Shown one piece after another: positions 17,599 through 26,605 of a DNA stretch of 64,000 nt. Position numbers and translations under genes: made by a program. Every line of letters starts with the position of its first letter. The first letter of the stretch is position 1. Location: NCBI RefSeq assembly GCF_002335445.1, contig NZ_BDME01000001.1:310001-374000 (forward strand), in the 5' to 3' direction. Origin of the DNA: Lebetimonas natsushimae. Its GTDB lineage: Bacteria > Campylobacterota > Campylobacteria > Campylobacterales > Nautiliaceae. The notes beneath the pieces were generated by a model. That model was not told the origin of the DNA and ran no database searches. It worked only from the letters and a program-made list of their open reading frames with translations.

Positions 17599-18537
17599 AA
17601 AAGTTTTACTTTAATTGAAATGATTTTTGTTATTGTTATTTTGACTTTCATTGCTATTGGAAGTTTTAATCTGATTTCAAAATTATATAAAAGAAATTAT
17701 ATAGCAAAAACTACATCAGATTTTGAATATTTTTCCCAGCAGTTGACTGATCAGCTCTCAATTTTGCTTTATAACAGAATTCCTTTAAGCGTAATAGGAT
17801 ATGACGGTCATAATTTTAAATATATTGGTAATATAGATGAAAAAGACAATTTTCCAATAATTGAATGGATTGGAGAATTGGATGAAGCAAAAACAGGACT
17901 TAATTTAAGCGGATTTGCAGATTTATATGCAAGTAATAAACCGAAACTTAAAGCACTTGATTTTAATTCAGTTTTTATTAATGATATTTTGCATAACAAA
18001 TATAATACAGCAGACAATTTGGATAAATTAACGGCAATTATTTTTGCAGGTAGTTTTGATAAAGGGGAGGAAGAAGCGGAAAGTGATGAACAAAATGCAT
18101 TTGGATGGCATGGAAATGAACATAAATATGTTTTTACTATTTCGAATTATTCGCAGAATGGAAGTAACTGCGATTTGAGTTTGGATAATACAGATAACAA
18201 AAGAATCTATGAAAAATTTTATTTAGCTGATTCCGCTTATACTTTAGCCCTTGGAAAAGATATTGATATAAATACTAAATGTATTCAAAATTTGCATTTA
18301 AAAAAGAGTAATATAAATAATACACTCTTTTTATTTTATAATTTTAGACCGTGGAGAGGTGAAACGTTTTGTGCGGATAATAACGGAAATCCCGAAGGCA
18401 ATGTTACAGTTATGGCTCAAAATGTAAAAGGGTTTAAATTTAAAAAAGTAAATTCTCATCTTGAAATGTTTTTTACATTTTTCAAAAACAGGGGTGACAT
18501 AAATATAAGTGTATCTAAACAAAAGGTAGTGTTTTGA
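17578..18537 (+). CDS. Type IV prepilin-like protein (minor pilin)
   Basis: 319 residues from ATG 17578; an in-frame GTG at 17551 would add nine residues. The class III signal KKS|FTLIEMIFVIVILTFIAIG has Ser at -1 where Gly is usual. The leader MDNGKF is encoded by the period-7 repeat. The rest is a long globular domain with four cysteines, the size of large minor pilins such as MshO/MshD-type proteins. Its stop overlaps the TTG of the next gene (TTGA). Confidence 0.8.
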   Translation: MDNGKFKKSFTLIEMIFVIVILTFIAIGSFNLISKLYKRNYIAKTTSDFEYFSQQLTDQLSILLYNRIPLSVIGYDGHNFKYIGNIDEKDNFPIIEWIGELDEAKTGLNLSGFADLYASNKPKLKALDFNSVFINDILHNKYNTADNLDKLTAIIFAGSFDKGEEEAESDEQNAFGWHGNEHKYVFTISNYSQNGSNCDLSLDNTDNKRIYEKFYLADSAYTLALGKDIDINTKCIQNLHLKKSNINNTLFLFYNFRPWRGETFCADNNGNPEGNVTVMAQNVKGFKFKKVNSHLEMFFTFFKNRGDINISVSKQKVVF

Positions 18538-18971
18538 GAAAAGGTATAGGGCTCGTCTGGGCGATTATAATTTTGCTTTTAATAGCTTCATTAATGGCTG
18601 CGGTTACAAAAATAGCTTTTTTCAGTGTAAAACATACAAGTGACAGTTATATGATACAAAGGGCTCAGCTTTTTATGCATAGTGCCATAGAAAATGCCAT
18701 TTTAGCAATAGAAGGGTATGACAGAAGCAGCGGAAAATGTCTTAAAAAAATACATTTTACAGATGAAGATAAAAGATTTGAAGCCAATATTACCATACTC
18801 AGATATTATATTTATAAAAAATGTCCTGCAAATTGTGATGTTTGCATTCCTGTAAAAACCGATTTTTCAAACGGGTATGTTTTAATGGATGTAAAAGTGG
18901 CTAGTTTAAATAATGCAAAAAATGACAAGAAAAAAATTTTACTTGAAAAAGTAACCCTCCAAAGGCCTTAA
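18534..18971 (+). CDS. Pilus-associated membrane protein (PilX/MshP-like)
   Basis: 145 residues with TTG start in a TTGA overlap. The N-terminus RKGIGLVWAIIILLLIASLMAAVTKIAFFS is a membrane helix followed by a soluble domain with a cysteine cluster (KKCPANCDVCIPV). It resembles the small PilX/MshP proteins that lack the classical FTLIE motif. Assignment rests mainly on position among the pilin genes. Confidence 0.65.
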   Translation: MRKGIGLVWAIIILLLIASLMAAVTKIAFFSVKHTSDSYMIQRAQLFMHSAIENAILAIEGYDRSSGKCLKKIHFTDEDKRFEANITILRYYIYKKCPANCDVCIPVKTDFSNGYVLMDVKVASLNNAKNDKKKILLEKVTLQRP

Positions 18972-19412
18972 ATGAGAGCTTTTAGTTTAATAGAACTTAT
19001 ATTTGTATTGGTAATTATGGGAATACTTGCATTTGTGGGGATGCAGTTTATTCCAAACGAAACTCCATTAAGTGATGCAGAAATTCTAAAAAAACTTATT
19101 TTAAATAAAAAGACAAATGCTTTGGGTTATAAAATTTATGGTGAAAACAACGATACATGTATAAGACTCAGTAAAGGAGATATCAATAATGAAGAAAAAC
19201 TCTCAAGAGTAAAGTATAAATTCAAATCAAGTATAAAAATTAATGGTTTAAGCAGTGATTTGTTGTGTTTTGATTATAAAGGCAGACCTTATGACGGAGA
19301 AGTTGATGAGAAAATGAAGAATCTGCTTAGAAATTTTGTTACAATAACATTAAATTATAAAAATAAAGAAAAAAATTTAACAATTTATCCAATGAGCGGA
19401 GATATAAGGTAA
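18972..19412 (+). CDS. Type IV prepilin (short leader)
   Basis: 146 residues. The leader is only MRA, followed by FSLIELIFVLVIMGILAFVG: Ala at -1, Phe at +1, Glu at +5. It has a small C-terminal domain with two cysteines. The start directly follows the previous stop codon. Probably a minor pilin of the MSHA-type set. Confidence 0.85.
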   Translation: MRAFSLIELIFVLVIMGILAFVGMQFIPNETPLSDAEILKKLILNKKTNALGYKIYGENNDTCIRLSKGDINNEEKLSRVKYKFKSSIKINGLSSDLLCFDYKGRPYDGEVDEKMKNLLRNFVTITLNYKNKEKNLTIYPMSGDIR

Positions 19413-19415
19413 TAA

Positions 19416-20852
19416 ATGCAAAATATTTATTTTTTAACAAAAGAGTATATGTATGAATATGTAGACGGAAGAATTGTTAAAAAAGATTTAAAAAAAGAAA
19501 AAGGTATTTATACTTCAATTATATATTTTAAGGATATTTTTAACCATACTTTTAAACTACCCGCTGATTTGGACGAAGAAGAATTAATAATTAAAGCCGA
19601 AGAGACAGTGTTTAACGAAGCAACTCTTGATTTGACTAAAGAATATAAAATCAATTACAAATTTCAAAAATATGATGACTATTATTTAGTTGATGCTTTT
19701 ATTGTTGAAGTTGATAAATTAAAAAATGAATTTTCTGAAATTTTAAAAACATTCAAATATATTGATTTTATAAGTGCTGCTCCTTTTGTTTTTGAAGAAT
19801 ATTATAATATAACAAATTTACCTCCTAAAAATGATGTTTTTGTCTATTTTACACCTAAAGATGCTTTTATAGTAGGATTTAAAAATAAAGAATTTGTATT
19901 TGTCAAAAGTCTTGATAAATTTTCTCTTCTTTCTATCCAAACTCAGTTGTCTGAAAAAGAGTTAATAAAAATTTTAGAAGAAAAAGGGTTAAATAAATCT
20001 CTTTATGAGAATGAAGAATTATATAATCAGATAAATAACTTTTTTTCACAATTTTTTATGAAGGTAAATAATTTATTAAATTATTCAAAAAATTTTTATC
20101 ATTTTGATGAAATTAATCGAATATTTTTTTATTCAGATATAAATATTAATAATTTAACAGAGACTTATGAAAATTTTTGGAAATTAAGCGGAATTGAATT
20201 TAAAAAATTCGAAATTGACAGTGAATATGACCCGTTTGAGTATTGTGCAACTGTTTATAATGCCAAAAATTATTTAAACGATGAAGTGAATTTTAGTGTC
20301 TTTTTAAGACCTCCTAAATTTTATAAGACTGAGAGTGGAAAATTTATAATTTTTTCTGTTTTTATTTTGTTTTTAATTTTAGGTGATGCGGTGTATAAAT
20401 ATTATATAATTAATAATCAAGATGAAAAAATTTCTAAACTTCAATATTTTTATAATAAGAAAATAAAAGAAATTAAACTTACTAAACTCTATATCAAAAA
20501 ATATGCGTCAAAAATAAAAAATGAAAAAGAAACGGTTTTAAATATTGAAAAGCAGATTGACGATATAGCCGACAAAATCAATTATTTATATTATATAAAA
20601 ACAAAAGAACCTGTTTATAACAGATTTGCAGATATAATTAATTTTATAAATAAACGAAGGCTAAAAATTATAAAATTTGAAAAAGATGAAAATAGTTATA
20701 ATATTCTTTTGAAGAGTTATAATGACAATTCACAATTAATTGCCGAGTTTATGAAATATTTAATAACTCTTGGTTATAAAGATGTTTCTTCAAAAAAAAT
20801 AATTAATAATAATAATAATTATATAACTCAAATAAGGTTTTATAGTGAATAG
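19416..20852 (+). CDS. mshI: MshI-like pilus assembly protein (PilM-PilN-like fusion)
   Basis: 478 residues. Residues ~1-300 look like a divergent actin-like PilM/GspL cytoplasmic domain. A single membrane helix lies at ~310-328 (KFIIFSVFILFLILGDAV), then a coiled coil (~335-400) and a PilN-like periplasmic domain. This is the MshI layout, linking the cytoplasmic motor to the periplasmic alignment complex. It overlaps the next gene by 8 nt, and the downstream order (J, K, L, M, N) supports the call. Confidence 0.7.
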   Translation: MQNIYFLTKEYMYEYVDGRIVKKDLKKEKGIYTSIIYFKDIFNHTFKLPADLDEEELIIKAEETVFNEATLDLTKEYKINYKFQKYDDYYLVDAFIVEVDKLKNEFSEILKTFKYIDFISAAPFVFEEYYNITNLPPKNDVFVYFTPKDAFIVGFKNKEFVFVKSLDKFSLLSIQTQLSEKELIKILEEKGLNKSLYENEELYNQINNFFSQFFMKVNNLLNYSKNFYHFDEINRIFFYSDININNLTETYENFWKLSGIEFKKFEIDSEYDPFEYCATVYNAKNYLNDEVNFSVFLRPPKFYKTESGKFIIFSVFILFLILGDAVYKYYIINNQDEKISKLQYFYNKKIKEIKLTKLYIKKYASKIKNEKETVLNIEKQIDDIADKINYLYYIKTKEPVYNRFADIINFINKRRLKIIKFEKDENSYNILLKSYNDNSQLIAEFMKYLITLGYKDVSSKKIINNNNNYITQIRFYSE

Positions 20853-21429
20853 ATTAGAAGAATTTTTGCAAGATTTAGATAATAAAAATAAAATAATGCT
20901 TTATTTGTCTGTTGTTATAATTGGAATTATTATTTATTATAATTTTAATTACTCTTTTTTAAGTTCAAAAATAGATTCAAATCAGGAAAAAATTAAAAAA
21001 TTGGAAAAAAGTTTAAATTTTTCAATTAAAAATTACAATATTAAATTAGCAAAATTAAAAAAAGAATATAAAAATTTATTAACAATAGAAAATGAAAAAC
21101 TTCAGGATTTAGAATATTTAAATAAAAGAATTAATTTAAGTACTTTAAATGTAAATGATAAGAGTTTTTATTCTTTATTGGAAAAAATATTATCTAAAAG
21201 CTATGATGAGGGACTTACCCCTGATTTTTATATTCATAAAAATATTGATAGATTTAAAAAATATACTATTGATATTAATGGTTCAGTAGAGGTTTGTGAT
21301 GAAAAGAATTTATTAAATTTTATAAAATATTTAGAATCAAGAAAATATATTAATAATCTTAGTAAATTTAAATTAGATATTAATAGTACCAATTATTTTA
21401 TTAAATATAATATCTGGGGCTTGAAATGA
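20845..21429 (+). CDS. mshJ: MshJ/PilO-like alignment protein
   Basis: 194 residues starting with GTG. One membrane helix at ~20-37 (IMLYLSVVIIGIIIYYNF), a coiled coil at ~42-95, then a small ferredoxin-like domain: the PilO/MshJ topology. It would pair with the MshI-like protein in the inner-membrane alignment complex. The sequence itself is too divergent for a motif-based call, so position matters. Confidence 0.62.
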   Translation: MNRLEEFLQDLDNKNKIMLYLSVVIIGIIIYYNFNYSFLSSKIDSNQEKIKKLEKSLNFSIKNYNIKLAKLKKEYKNLLTIENEKLQDLEYLNKRINLSTLNVNDKSFYSLLEKILSKSYDEGLTPDFYIHKNIDRFKKYTIDINGSVEVCDEKNLLNFIKYLESRKYINNLSKFKLDINSTNYFIKYNIWGLK

Positions 21430-21779
21430 GATATATTTTTTTATTCTTGGGTGTTGTTTTGTTTGCTGATATTTCAAATGTTTTACTTAAATTGGATAAA
21501 ATAGAGAATTATAAGCCAGTGTTTAAAAAGATTTATTTTATAAAATGCAATAAAATAAAAAATGTATCTGAAAAATCAATTGTAAATAAACAATCCGAAT
21601 TGAAATTAAAAGCAATTTTTAACAATAAAGCGCTAATTAATAATATGTGGGTAAAAAAGGGCGATTTAATAAACGGATTTAGGGTGATAAAAATTTATTC
21701 AAAAGAAGTTGTTTTAAAAAAAGAAAATAAAATTATTATATTAACGTTTAATAATAATTTATTAAAGGTAGAAAAATGA
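21426..21779 (+). CDS. MshK/PilP-like periplasmic protein
   Basis: 117 residues with an N-terminal hydrophobic signal (MRYIFLFLGVVLFA). The C-terminal half, LKAIFNNKALINNMWVKKGDL then a VVLKKENKIIILTF strand, matches the homology-region pattern of GspC/PilP/MshK proteins that dock onto the secretin. Overlaps both neighbours by 4 nt. Confidence 0.62.
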   Translation: MRYIFLFLGVVLFADISNVLLKLDKIENYKPVFKKIYFIKCNKIKNVSEKSIVNKQSELKLKAIFNNKALINNMWVKKGDLINGFRVIKIYSKEVVLKKENKIIILTFNNNLLKVEK

Positions 21780-23131
21780 AAAAAATAATATTAATAATTT
21801 TAATATTTGCCTCTGTTTTTGCAAATAGCTGCAATAGAAAACTTTTTACAATTCATATAAAAAATCCTGTAAAATTCAGTGACGTTTTATCTGATGTTTC
21901 AAATGAATGTAATTTAAATATTATTATAAAAGATAATAAGGCATTAAATATTTTAAATTCTGATATTAATTTTGTAAATGTTGAAAATGTTACATTAAAA
22001 GATTTATTAGATACTTTATTTGATGTAAAAAATTTATTTTATAAAATAGACGGCAATAAATTATATATTTCTTATTATAAAACTAAAACATTCAAACTTG
22101 ATTTTGTACCAAATTCCATAACAGGTGTGTCTAATGTAGATACTACAGATAATTCTGTAAAAACGGATTATAACTTTAATTTTTGGCAAAATTTACAAAA
22201 TAATCTTGTAAATATTTTATCAAATATCGATAAAGATTATAAAAAGCCTGTAATTGATAAAAATGCCGGTCTTATTACTATAACTGCAAACAAAATTCAA
22301 ATGGATAAAATAAAAAAATATCTAAATAAATTAAGTAATAGACTGCATAAAGAAGTTTTAATAGATGTAAAAATTTACAGTGTCGAGCTTTCTAAATCTC
22401 ATCAGACTGGAATAGACTGGTCAAAATTAAATATTTCATTAACTGATTCTTCAGTCCCTATGAATCATTTTGCAAAAGAAACATTCGGTAAAGAATCTAT
22501 TTTTAATACTGCTACATTTAATTTATCAGGGTTTTTAAATTTTTTGGCGCAAAATGGAAATGTTAATTCTATTTCAAATCCTAAAATTGTAACACTGAAT
22601 AATCAAAAAGCTTTAATTAGAATAGGAGATACAATTTATTATAAATATGCTGATGAAATTACCACCGATTCTAATGGAAATCCTACTGCTTCGTATGAAA
22701 TAAATTCTACTTTTGTAGGAGTTGTATTGGATATTACCCCGCAAATCAGTGATGATGAAGTTATTATACTCAGTATAAGTCCTAGAATCAGTTCTTTTAA
22801 AGATCCGAACCAATTAACAGATTCTAAAAGAGATATGCCTCCGGATACAAAAGATAATTCTTTAATTAGTGTTGTAAGAATGAAAGATAATCAGACATTA
22901 GTTCTTGGAGGGCTTATTACTGATGATTCAAATATTAAAGTAAACGGAGTGCCTGTTTTAAAAGAAATTCCGTTAATTAAATATCTTTTTTCTTCAAAAG
23001 AAGAAATAAGTTCAAAAAAAGAACTTGTTTTTGTAATTACACCTCATATAATAGATTTAAATACTGAAAAAACTTTAAAAGATTATGGATATAAAAAATT
23101 ACCTACATTAGAGGATTTAAATGTTAAATGA
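21776..23131 (+). CDS. mshL: Secretin, MshL/PilQ type
   Basis: Outer-membrane multimeric channel through which the pilus exits. 451 residues. A signal peptide ends near FANSC. An STN/N-domain covers ~30-90, and a second N-domain with TITANKIQMDKIKKYLNKL lies at ~150-190. The secretin core from ~190 includes VSISNPKIVTLNNQKA-like sequence, VGVVLDITPQISDDEVIILSISPRIS and DNQTLVLGGLI. It is shorter than PilQ and lacks AMIN domains, as MshL does. Confidence 0.9.
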   Translation: MKKIILIILIFASVFANSCNRKLFTIHIKNPVKFSDVLSDVSNECNLNIIIKDNKALNILNSDINFVNVENVTLKDLLDTLFDVKNLFYKIDGNKLYISYYKTKTFKLDFVPNSITGVSNVDTTDNSVKTDYNFNFWQNLQNNLVNILSNIDKDYKKPVIDKNAGLITITANKIQMDKIKKYLNKLSNRLHKEVLIDVKIYSVELSKSHQTGIDWSKLNISLTDSSVPMNHFAKETFGKESIFNTATFNLSGFLNFLAQNGNVNSISNPKIVTLNNQKALIRIGDTIYYKYADEITTDSNGNPTASYEINSTFVGVVLDITPQISDDEVIILSISPRISSFKDPNQLTDSKRDMPPDTKDNSLISVVRMKDNQTLVLGGLITDDSNIKVNGVPVLKEIPLIKYLFSSKEEISSKKELVFVITPHIIDLNTEKTLKDYGYKKLPTLEDLNVK

Positions 23132-23798
23132 TTTAATACATGAATTTAGCGACAAAATAGATTTAAATGACTATTTCAGTTATGTTAGCTTTGAAATTAT
23201 TAAAGAATCCATTATTTCTTCTAAATCAAACATAATATTTTTATTAGGTATACCCGGAAGTGGAAAAAGTTTTTTGTTAAATTATTTATATAACAATTTT
23301 AAGAATTATATTTTAATTGATGAAACATTCGAAAGTAAAGAAGAGTTTTTTAAAATTACCGGAGATATAGACAATAAAAAAATATTGATAGATGAAGCCC
23401 AGTTGCTTGATATCAAAATGTTGGAATTTTTAAGGACTCTCAGTGACAGAGGAAATCAGATCGTTTTTGCCATGCATAGGAATGAGGGGGAGAAAATAGC
23501 TTCTTTGCCTCAGTTTTTTTCAAGATATAATGAAAAAATATATTTAAAACCTTTAACATATGAAGAATTTGAGAAATATGTAAAATCAAAATTTATAAAA
23601 CATAATCAGATTAACTTGATTGATAATAGAAAACTTAAAAAAATATATAAATTGTGCAAAGGTAATTTTAGATTATGTAAAAAAATAGTTTTTACAGCTT
23701 TGGATTTACTTAATTTTTCTTTGAAAAATTCACTTAAATATAATAAAATCGATAATTGTATTTTAGATATGAGCAGTATTAAATTGGGACTTAAATGA
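23121..23798 (+). CDS. mshM: MshM/ExeA-like AAA ATPase
   Basis: 225 residues. Walker A is GIPGSGKS (~44-51) and Walker B KILIDEAQLL (~86-95), with a sensor-1-like VFAMH. ExeA-family ATPases help secretin assembly through peptidoglycan; here the peptidoglycan-binding part is missing, as in MshM. It starts inside the last codons of the secretin gene. Confidence 0.75.
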   Translation: MLNDLIHEFSDKIDLNDYFSYVSFEIIKESIISSKSNIIFLLGIPGSGKSFLLNYLYNNFKNYILIDETFESKEEFFKITGDIDNKKILIDEAQLLDIKMLEFLRTLSDRGNQIVFAMHRNEGEKIASLPQFFSRYNEKIYLKPLTYEEFEKYVKSKFIKHNQINLIDNRKLKKIYKLCKGNFRLCKKIVFTALDLLNFSLKNSLKYNKIDNCILDMSSIKLGLK

Positions 23799-24445
23799 CG
23801 TTTTTTGAATTAGAAAGAGAGTGTAAGAAAAGAAAAAGAAAAAAAATTTTTTTGTTAATTTTTTTAATAATAATTTTATTAATTAGTGCAGTAATATTTA
23901 ATAAATATAAAATAATCGATAAAATTAAAGTTGTAACAAATAATAAAAAGGAAAATAATCTAACAGTTGTAAATAAAAAAGAAAAAGATAAAAATGAAAC
24001 TAAAATTAAAAAAAATATATCTAAAATATATAAAATTATAAAAACAGATGTTATTAAGCCAATAATATATTTGAATATGAAAGATATTAATGTTAGTAAA
24101 ATTGAAAAAAAACATCACAAAAATAAGTTAAATAAAAAAAATGATTTTAATAAAACACATAAATTTTTATTAAATACTTCCACTTTACCTTCTTTTGAAA
24201 CATGTATTATGTTGGCTGAAAAATATTATAAAAACAGAGATTATGAAAATGCGTTAAAATGGGCAAAAAACGCGAATATTCAAAATAAAGAAGATCCTAA
24301 AAGCTGGGTAATAGTTGCAAAAAGTTTATATAAATTAAATAAAAAAGATAAAGCTGTTGAGATTTTGCAGCTTTATTACAAATATACAAAAAACAAAGAT
24401 ATATTAAATCTAATAGAAAGGATGAAAAATGGGGAAAATTTTTAG
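23795..24445 (+). CDS. MshN-like TPR protein
   Basis: 216 residues. A very basic N-terminus (KRKRKK) is followed by a membrane helix at ~18-35, a Lys/Asn-rich linker, and C-terminal TPR-like helices (YYKNRDYENALKWAKNANIQ, then SWVIVAKSLYKLNKKDKAVE). This is the MshN arrangement. Overlaps both neighbours (4 and 17 nt). Confidence 0.62.
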   Translation: MTFFELERECKKRKRKKIFLLIFLIIILLISAVIFNKYKIIDKIKVVTNNKKENNLTVVNKKEKDKNETKIKKNISKIYKIIKTDVIKPIIYLNMKDINVSKIEKKHHKNKLNKKNDFNKTHKFLLNTSTLPSFETCIMLAEKYYKNRDYENALKWAKNANIQNKEDPKSWVIVAKSLYKLNKKDKAVEILQLYYKYTKNKDILNLIERMKNGENF

Positions 24446-24935
24446 TGTTTTTATTGTTTTGATAATTTTTTTAAATGCTACTATAATTGATGAATATAAA
24501 AATAAAAATTATGAAAAAATTTGCAATTATCAAAATATAATAAAATATAAAAAAGATGAAAATATTCTTTCAATAATCGGTGATTCCTGTATAAAAATAA
24601 ATAGTTTATATTTACTGCCTTATATTATCAATTATTTAAAACATACGACAATTGGTAGAAAAAATGCTATTTATTTTCTGGTGATTTATAACGAAAAAAA
24701 ACTTTTATATTCTTTTCTATTTGATAATTTTGATATCGGAAGCTTTGATTTTCCAAGAACAAAGCACATTTTATCAACAGTGTTTGATGCTGTTAAAAAT
24801 AAAAAATATAAAAAAATAGGTCAAATTTATTTAATTAAAGAAAATAATTGTACTGTTAAGATGTATAAAGAAAATGATAAAATGATAATAGAGAAATTTG
24901 ATGGAATAAAAACTAAAAGGTATTGGTTTAGATGA
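24429..24935 (+). CDS. Unknown exported protein between mshN-like and mshE genes
   Basis: 168 residues with a signal peptide (MGKIFSVFIVLIIFLNATII). The remainder is helical, perhaps a degenerate helical-repeat fold, ending in a basic beta stretch. I do not recognise it, and it has no counterpart in the Vibrio msh order. It overlaps its neighbours by 17 and 4 nt, so it is an integral part of the operon. Confidence 0.6.
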   Translation: MGKIFSVFIVLIIFLNATIIDEYKNKNYEKICNYQNIIKYKKDENILSIIGDSCIKINSLYLLPYIINYLKHTTIGRKNAIYFLVIYNEKKLLYSFLFDNFDIGSFDFPRTKHILSTVFDAVKNKKYKKIGQIYLIKENNCTVKMYKENDKMIIEKFDGIKTKRYWFR

Positions 24936-26605
24936 TCAGACAAAATATAAGACTCGGGGATTTATTAATTGAAAAAGGGATTATAAGTGAAGAAGAGTTA
25001 AATAAGGCCCTTGAGAAACAAAAAGAATTAAGAGAAAGAGACGAATATAAGAAACTCGGTGAAATATTAATTGAACTTGGTTTTGCAACTGAAAAAGAGA
25101 TACTTGAGGCTCTTTCAAGGCAGCTGGGGTATCCGTTTGTAGATCTGTACGGAGAAAAAATAGATTATGATTTAATGAGCTCATTTCCTTTAAATCTGCT
25201 TGAAAAACATAAAATTTTGCCATATAAAAAAGATAATGAATATATTTATGTTGCAACAGCCGATCCGCTTGATTATGAAGCAATTGAAACAATAGAAAAA
25301 TTTTCACCAAAACCATTAAAAATTTACATAGCATTAAGTAAGGATATTAATACAATAATCGAGAGATTAAAAATAACGCTTTCCACTAATGAGCTGATTC
25401 AAAAAGTTAAAAATGAAATAAGCCAGGGTGGTGGTGAAAATATAGCTGCAATTGATGAACTTTTGGATATTATTATAAAAAATGCAATAAAAGAACGTTC
25501 TACAGATATACATATAGAACCCGGCAGGTATAATTTTTCTGTAAGGGGGAGGATTGACGGAGTATTGAGGGAAATTTTTTCATTTGATAAAGATATTTAT
25601 TTCCCTCTCGTATCTAAAATAAAACTTCTTTCCAATATGGATATCAGTGAAAAAAGAAGACCTCAAGACGGCAGATTTACAAAGAATTATGATGGCCATA
25701 TTTATGATTTCAGGGTTTCCACAACTCCTACACTTCACGGGGAAAGTGTGGTTTTAAGAGTGCTTGACCAGCAAAAAATTTTGCTTAGACTAACAGAACT
25801 TGGAATGAGTGAATATAATTTGAAAAGATTTGAAAAGCTTATTCATACCCCTTATGGTATTGTATTTGTAACAGGTCCTACAGGAAGCGGTAAAACAACA
25901 ACTTTATATGCTGCTTTAAATGAATTAAAAGGGGTTGATAAAAAAATCATTACTGTGGAAGATCCTGTGGAATATGAAATACCTTTGATTCAGCAGATTC
26001 CTGTAAACTATAAGATAGGTGTAACTTTTGCAGTGGCTCTTAGAAGCATTTTAAGACAGGACCCGGATATCATTATGATTGGTGAAGTAAGAGATACGGA
26101 TACACTTACAGCTTCTATTCAGGCTGCGCTTACAGGACATTTGGTTTTGGCAACTTTACATACAAACGATGCTCCTAGTGCTATTACAAGGATGGTGCAA
26201 ATGGGTGCCGAGCCTTATTTGGTGGCAGATGCCCTAATAGGAGTAGTTGCCCAAAGGCTTGTAAGGAAAATATGTCCGTATTGTAAAGACGTATATTACC
26301 CGAGTAAACAGGAACTTGAACTAATTAAACCTTATTTAAAAGAGAACATCACATTTTATAAAGGTAAAGGATGTAAAGAATGTGAATTTACAGGATATCT
26401 AGGTCGTGAGATGATTAGTGAGGTATTGGTTATAAATGATAAGCTTGCACATTTGATTGCAAATAATAAAGATAAAGTGGAAATATTAGAAGTTGCAAAA
26501 GAACTTGGATTTGTAAGTATGATAGAAGATGGTATTCATAAAATCAAAGCAGGTATAACTACCATTGAAGAAATCTTAAGGGTTGTAAAAGTAGATGTGG
26601 TTTAA
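24932..26605 (+). CDS. mshE: Pilus extension ATPase, MshE/PilB type
   Basis: 557 residues. The N-terminal MshEN domain (RLGDLLIEKGIISEEELNKAL, then LGYPFVDLY) is the form that binds cyclic di-GMP in MshE. The core has Walker A GPTGSGKTTTLYAAL, the Asp box (TVEDPVE), Walker B (IIMIGEVRD) and the His box (ATLHTND). Four zinc-ligand cysteines are in CPYC and GCKEC. It powers pilus polymerisation. No PilT retraction ATPase is in the window. Confidence 0.93.
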   Translation: MIRQNIRLGDLLIEKGIISEEELNKALEKQKELRERDEYKKLGEILIELGFATEKEILEALSRQLGYPFVDLYGEKIDYDLMSSFPLNLLEKHKILPYKKDNEYIYVATADPLDYEAIETIEKFSPKPLKIYIALSKDINTIIERLKITLSTNELIQKVKNEISQGGGENIAAIDELLDIIIKNAIKERSTDIHIEPGRYNFSVRGRIDGVLREIFSFDKDIYFPLVSKIKLLSNMDISEKRRPQDGRFTKNYDGHIYDFRVSTTPTLHGESVVLRVLDQQKILLRLTELGMSEYNLKRFEKLIHTPYGIVFVTGPTGSGKTTTLYAALNELKGVDKKIITVEDPVEYEIPLIQQIPVNYKIGVTFAVALRSILRQDPDIIMIGEVRDTDTLTASIQAALTGHLVLATLHTNDAPSAITRMVQMGAEPYLVADALIGVVAQRLVRKICPYCKDVYYPSKQELELIKPYLKENITFYKGKGCKECEFTGYLGREMISEVLVINDKLAHLIANNKDKVEILEVAKELGFVSMIEDGIHKIKAGITTIEEILRVVKVDVV

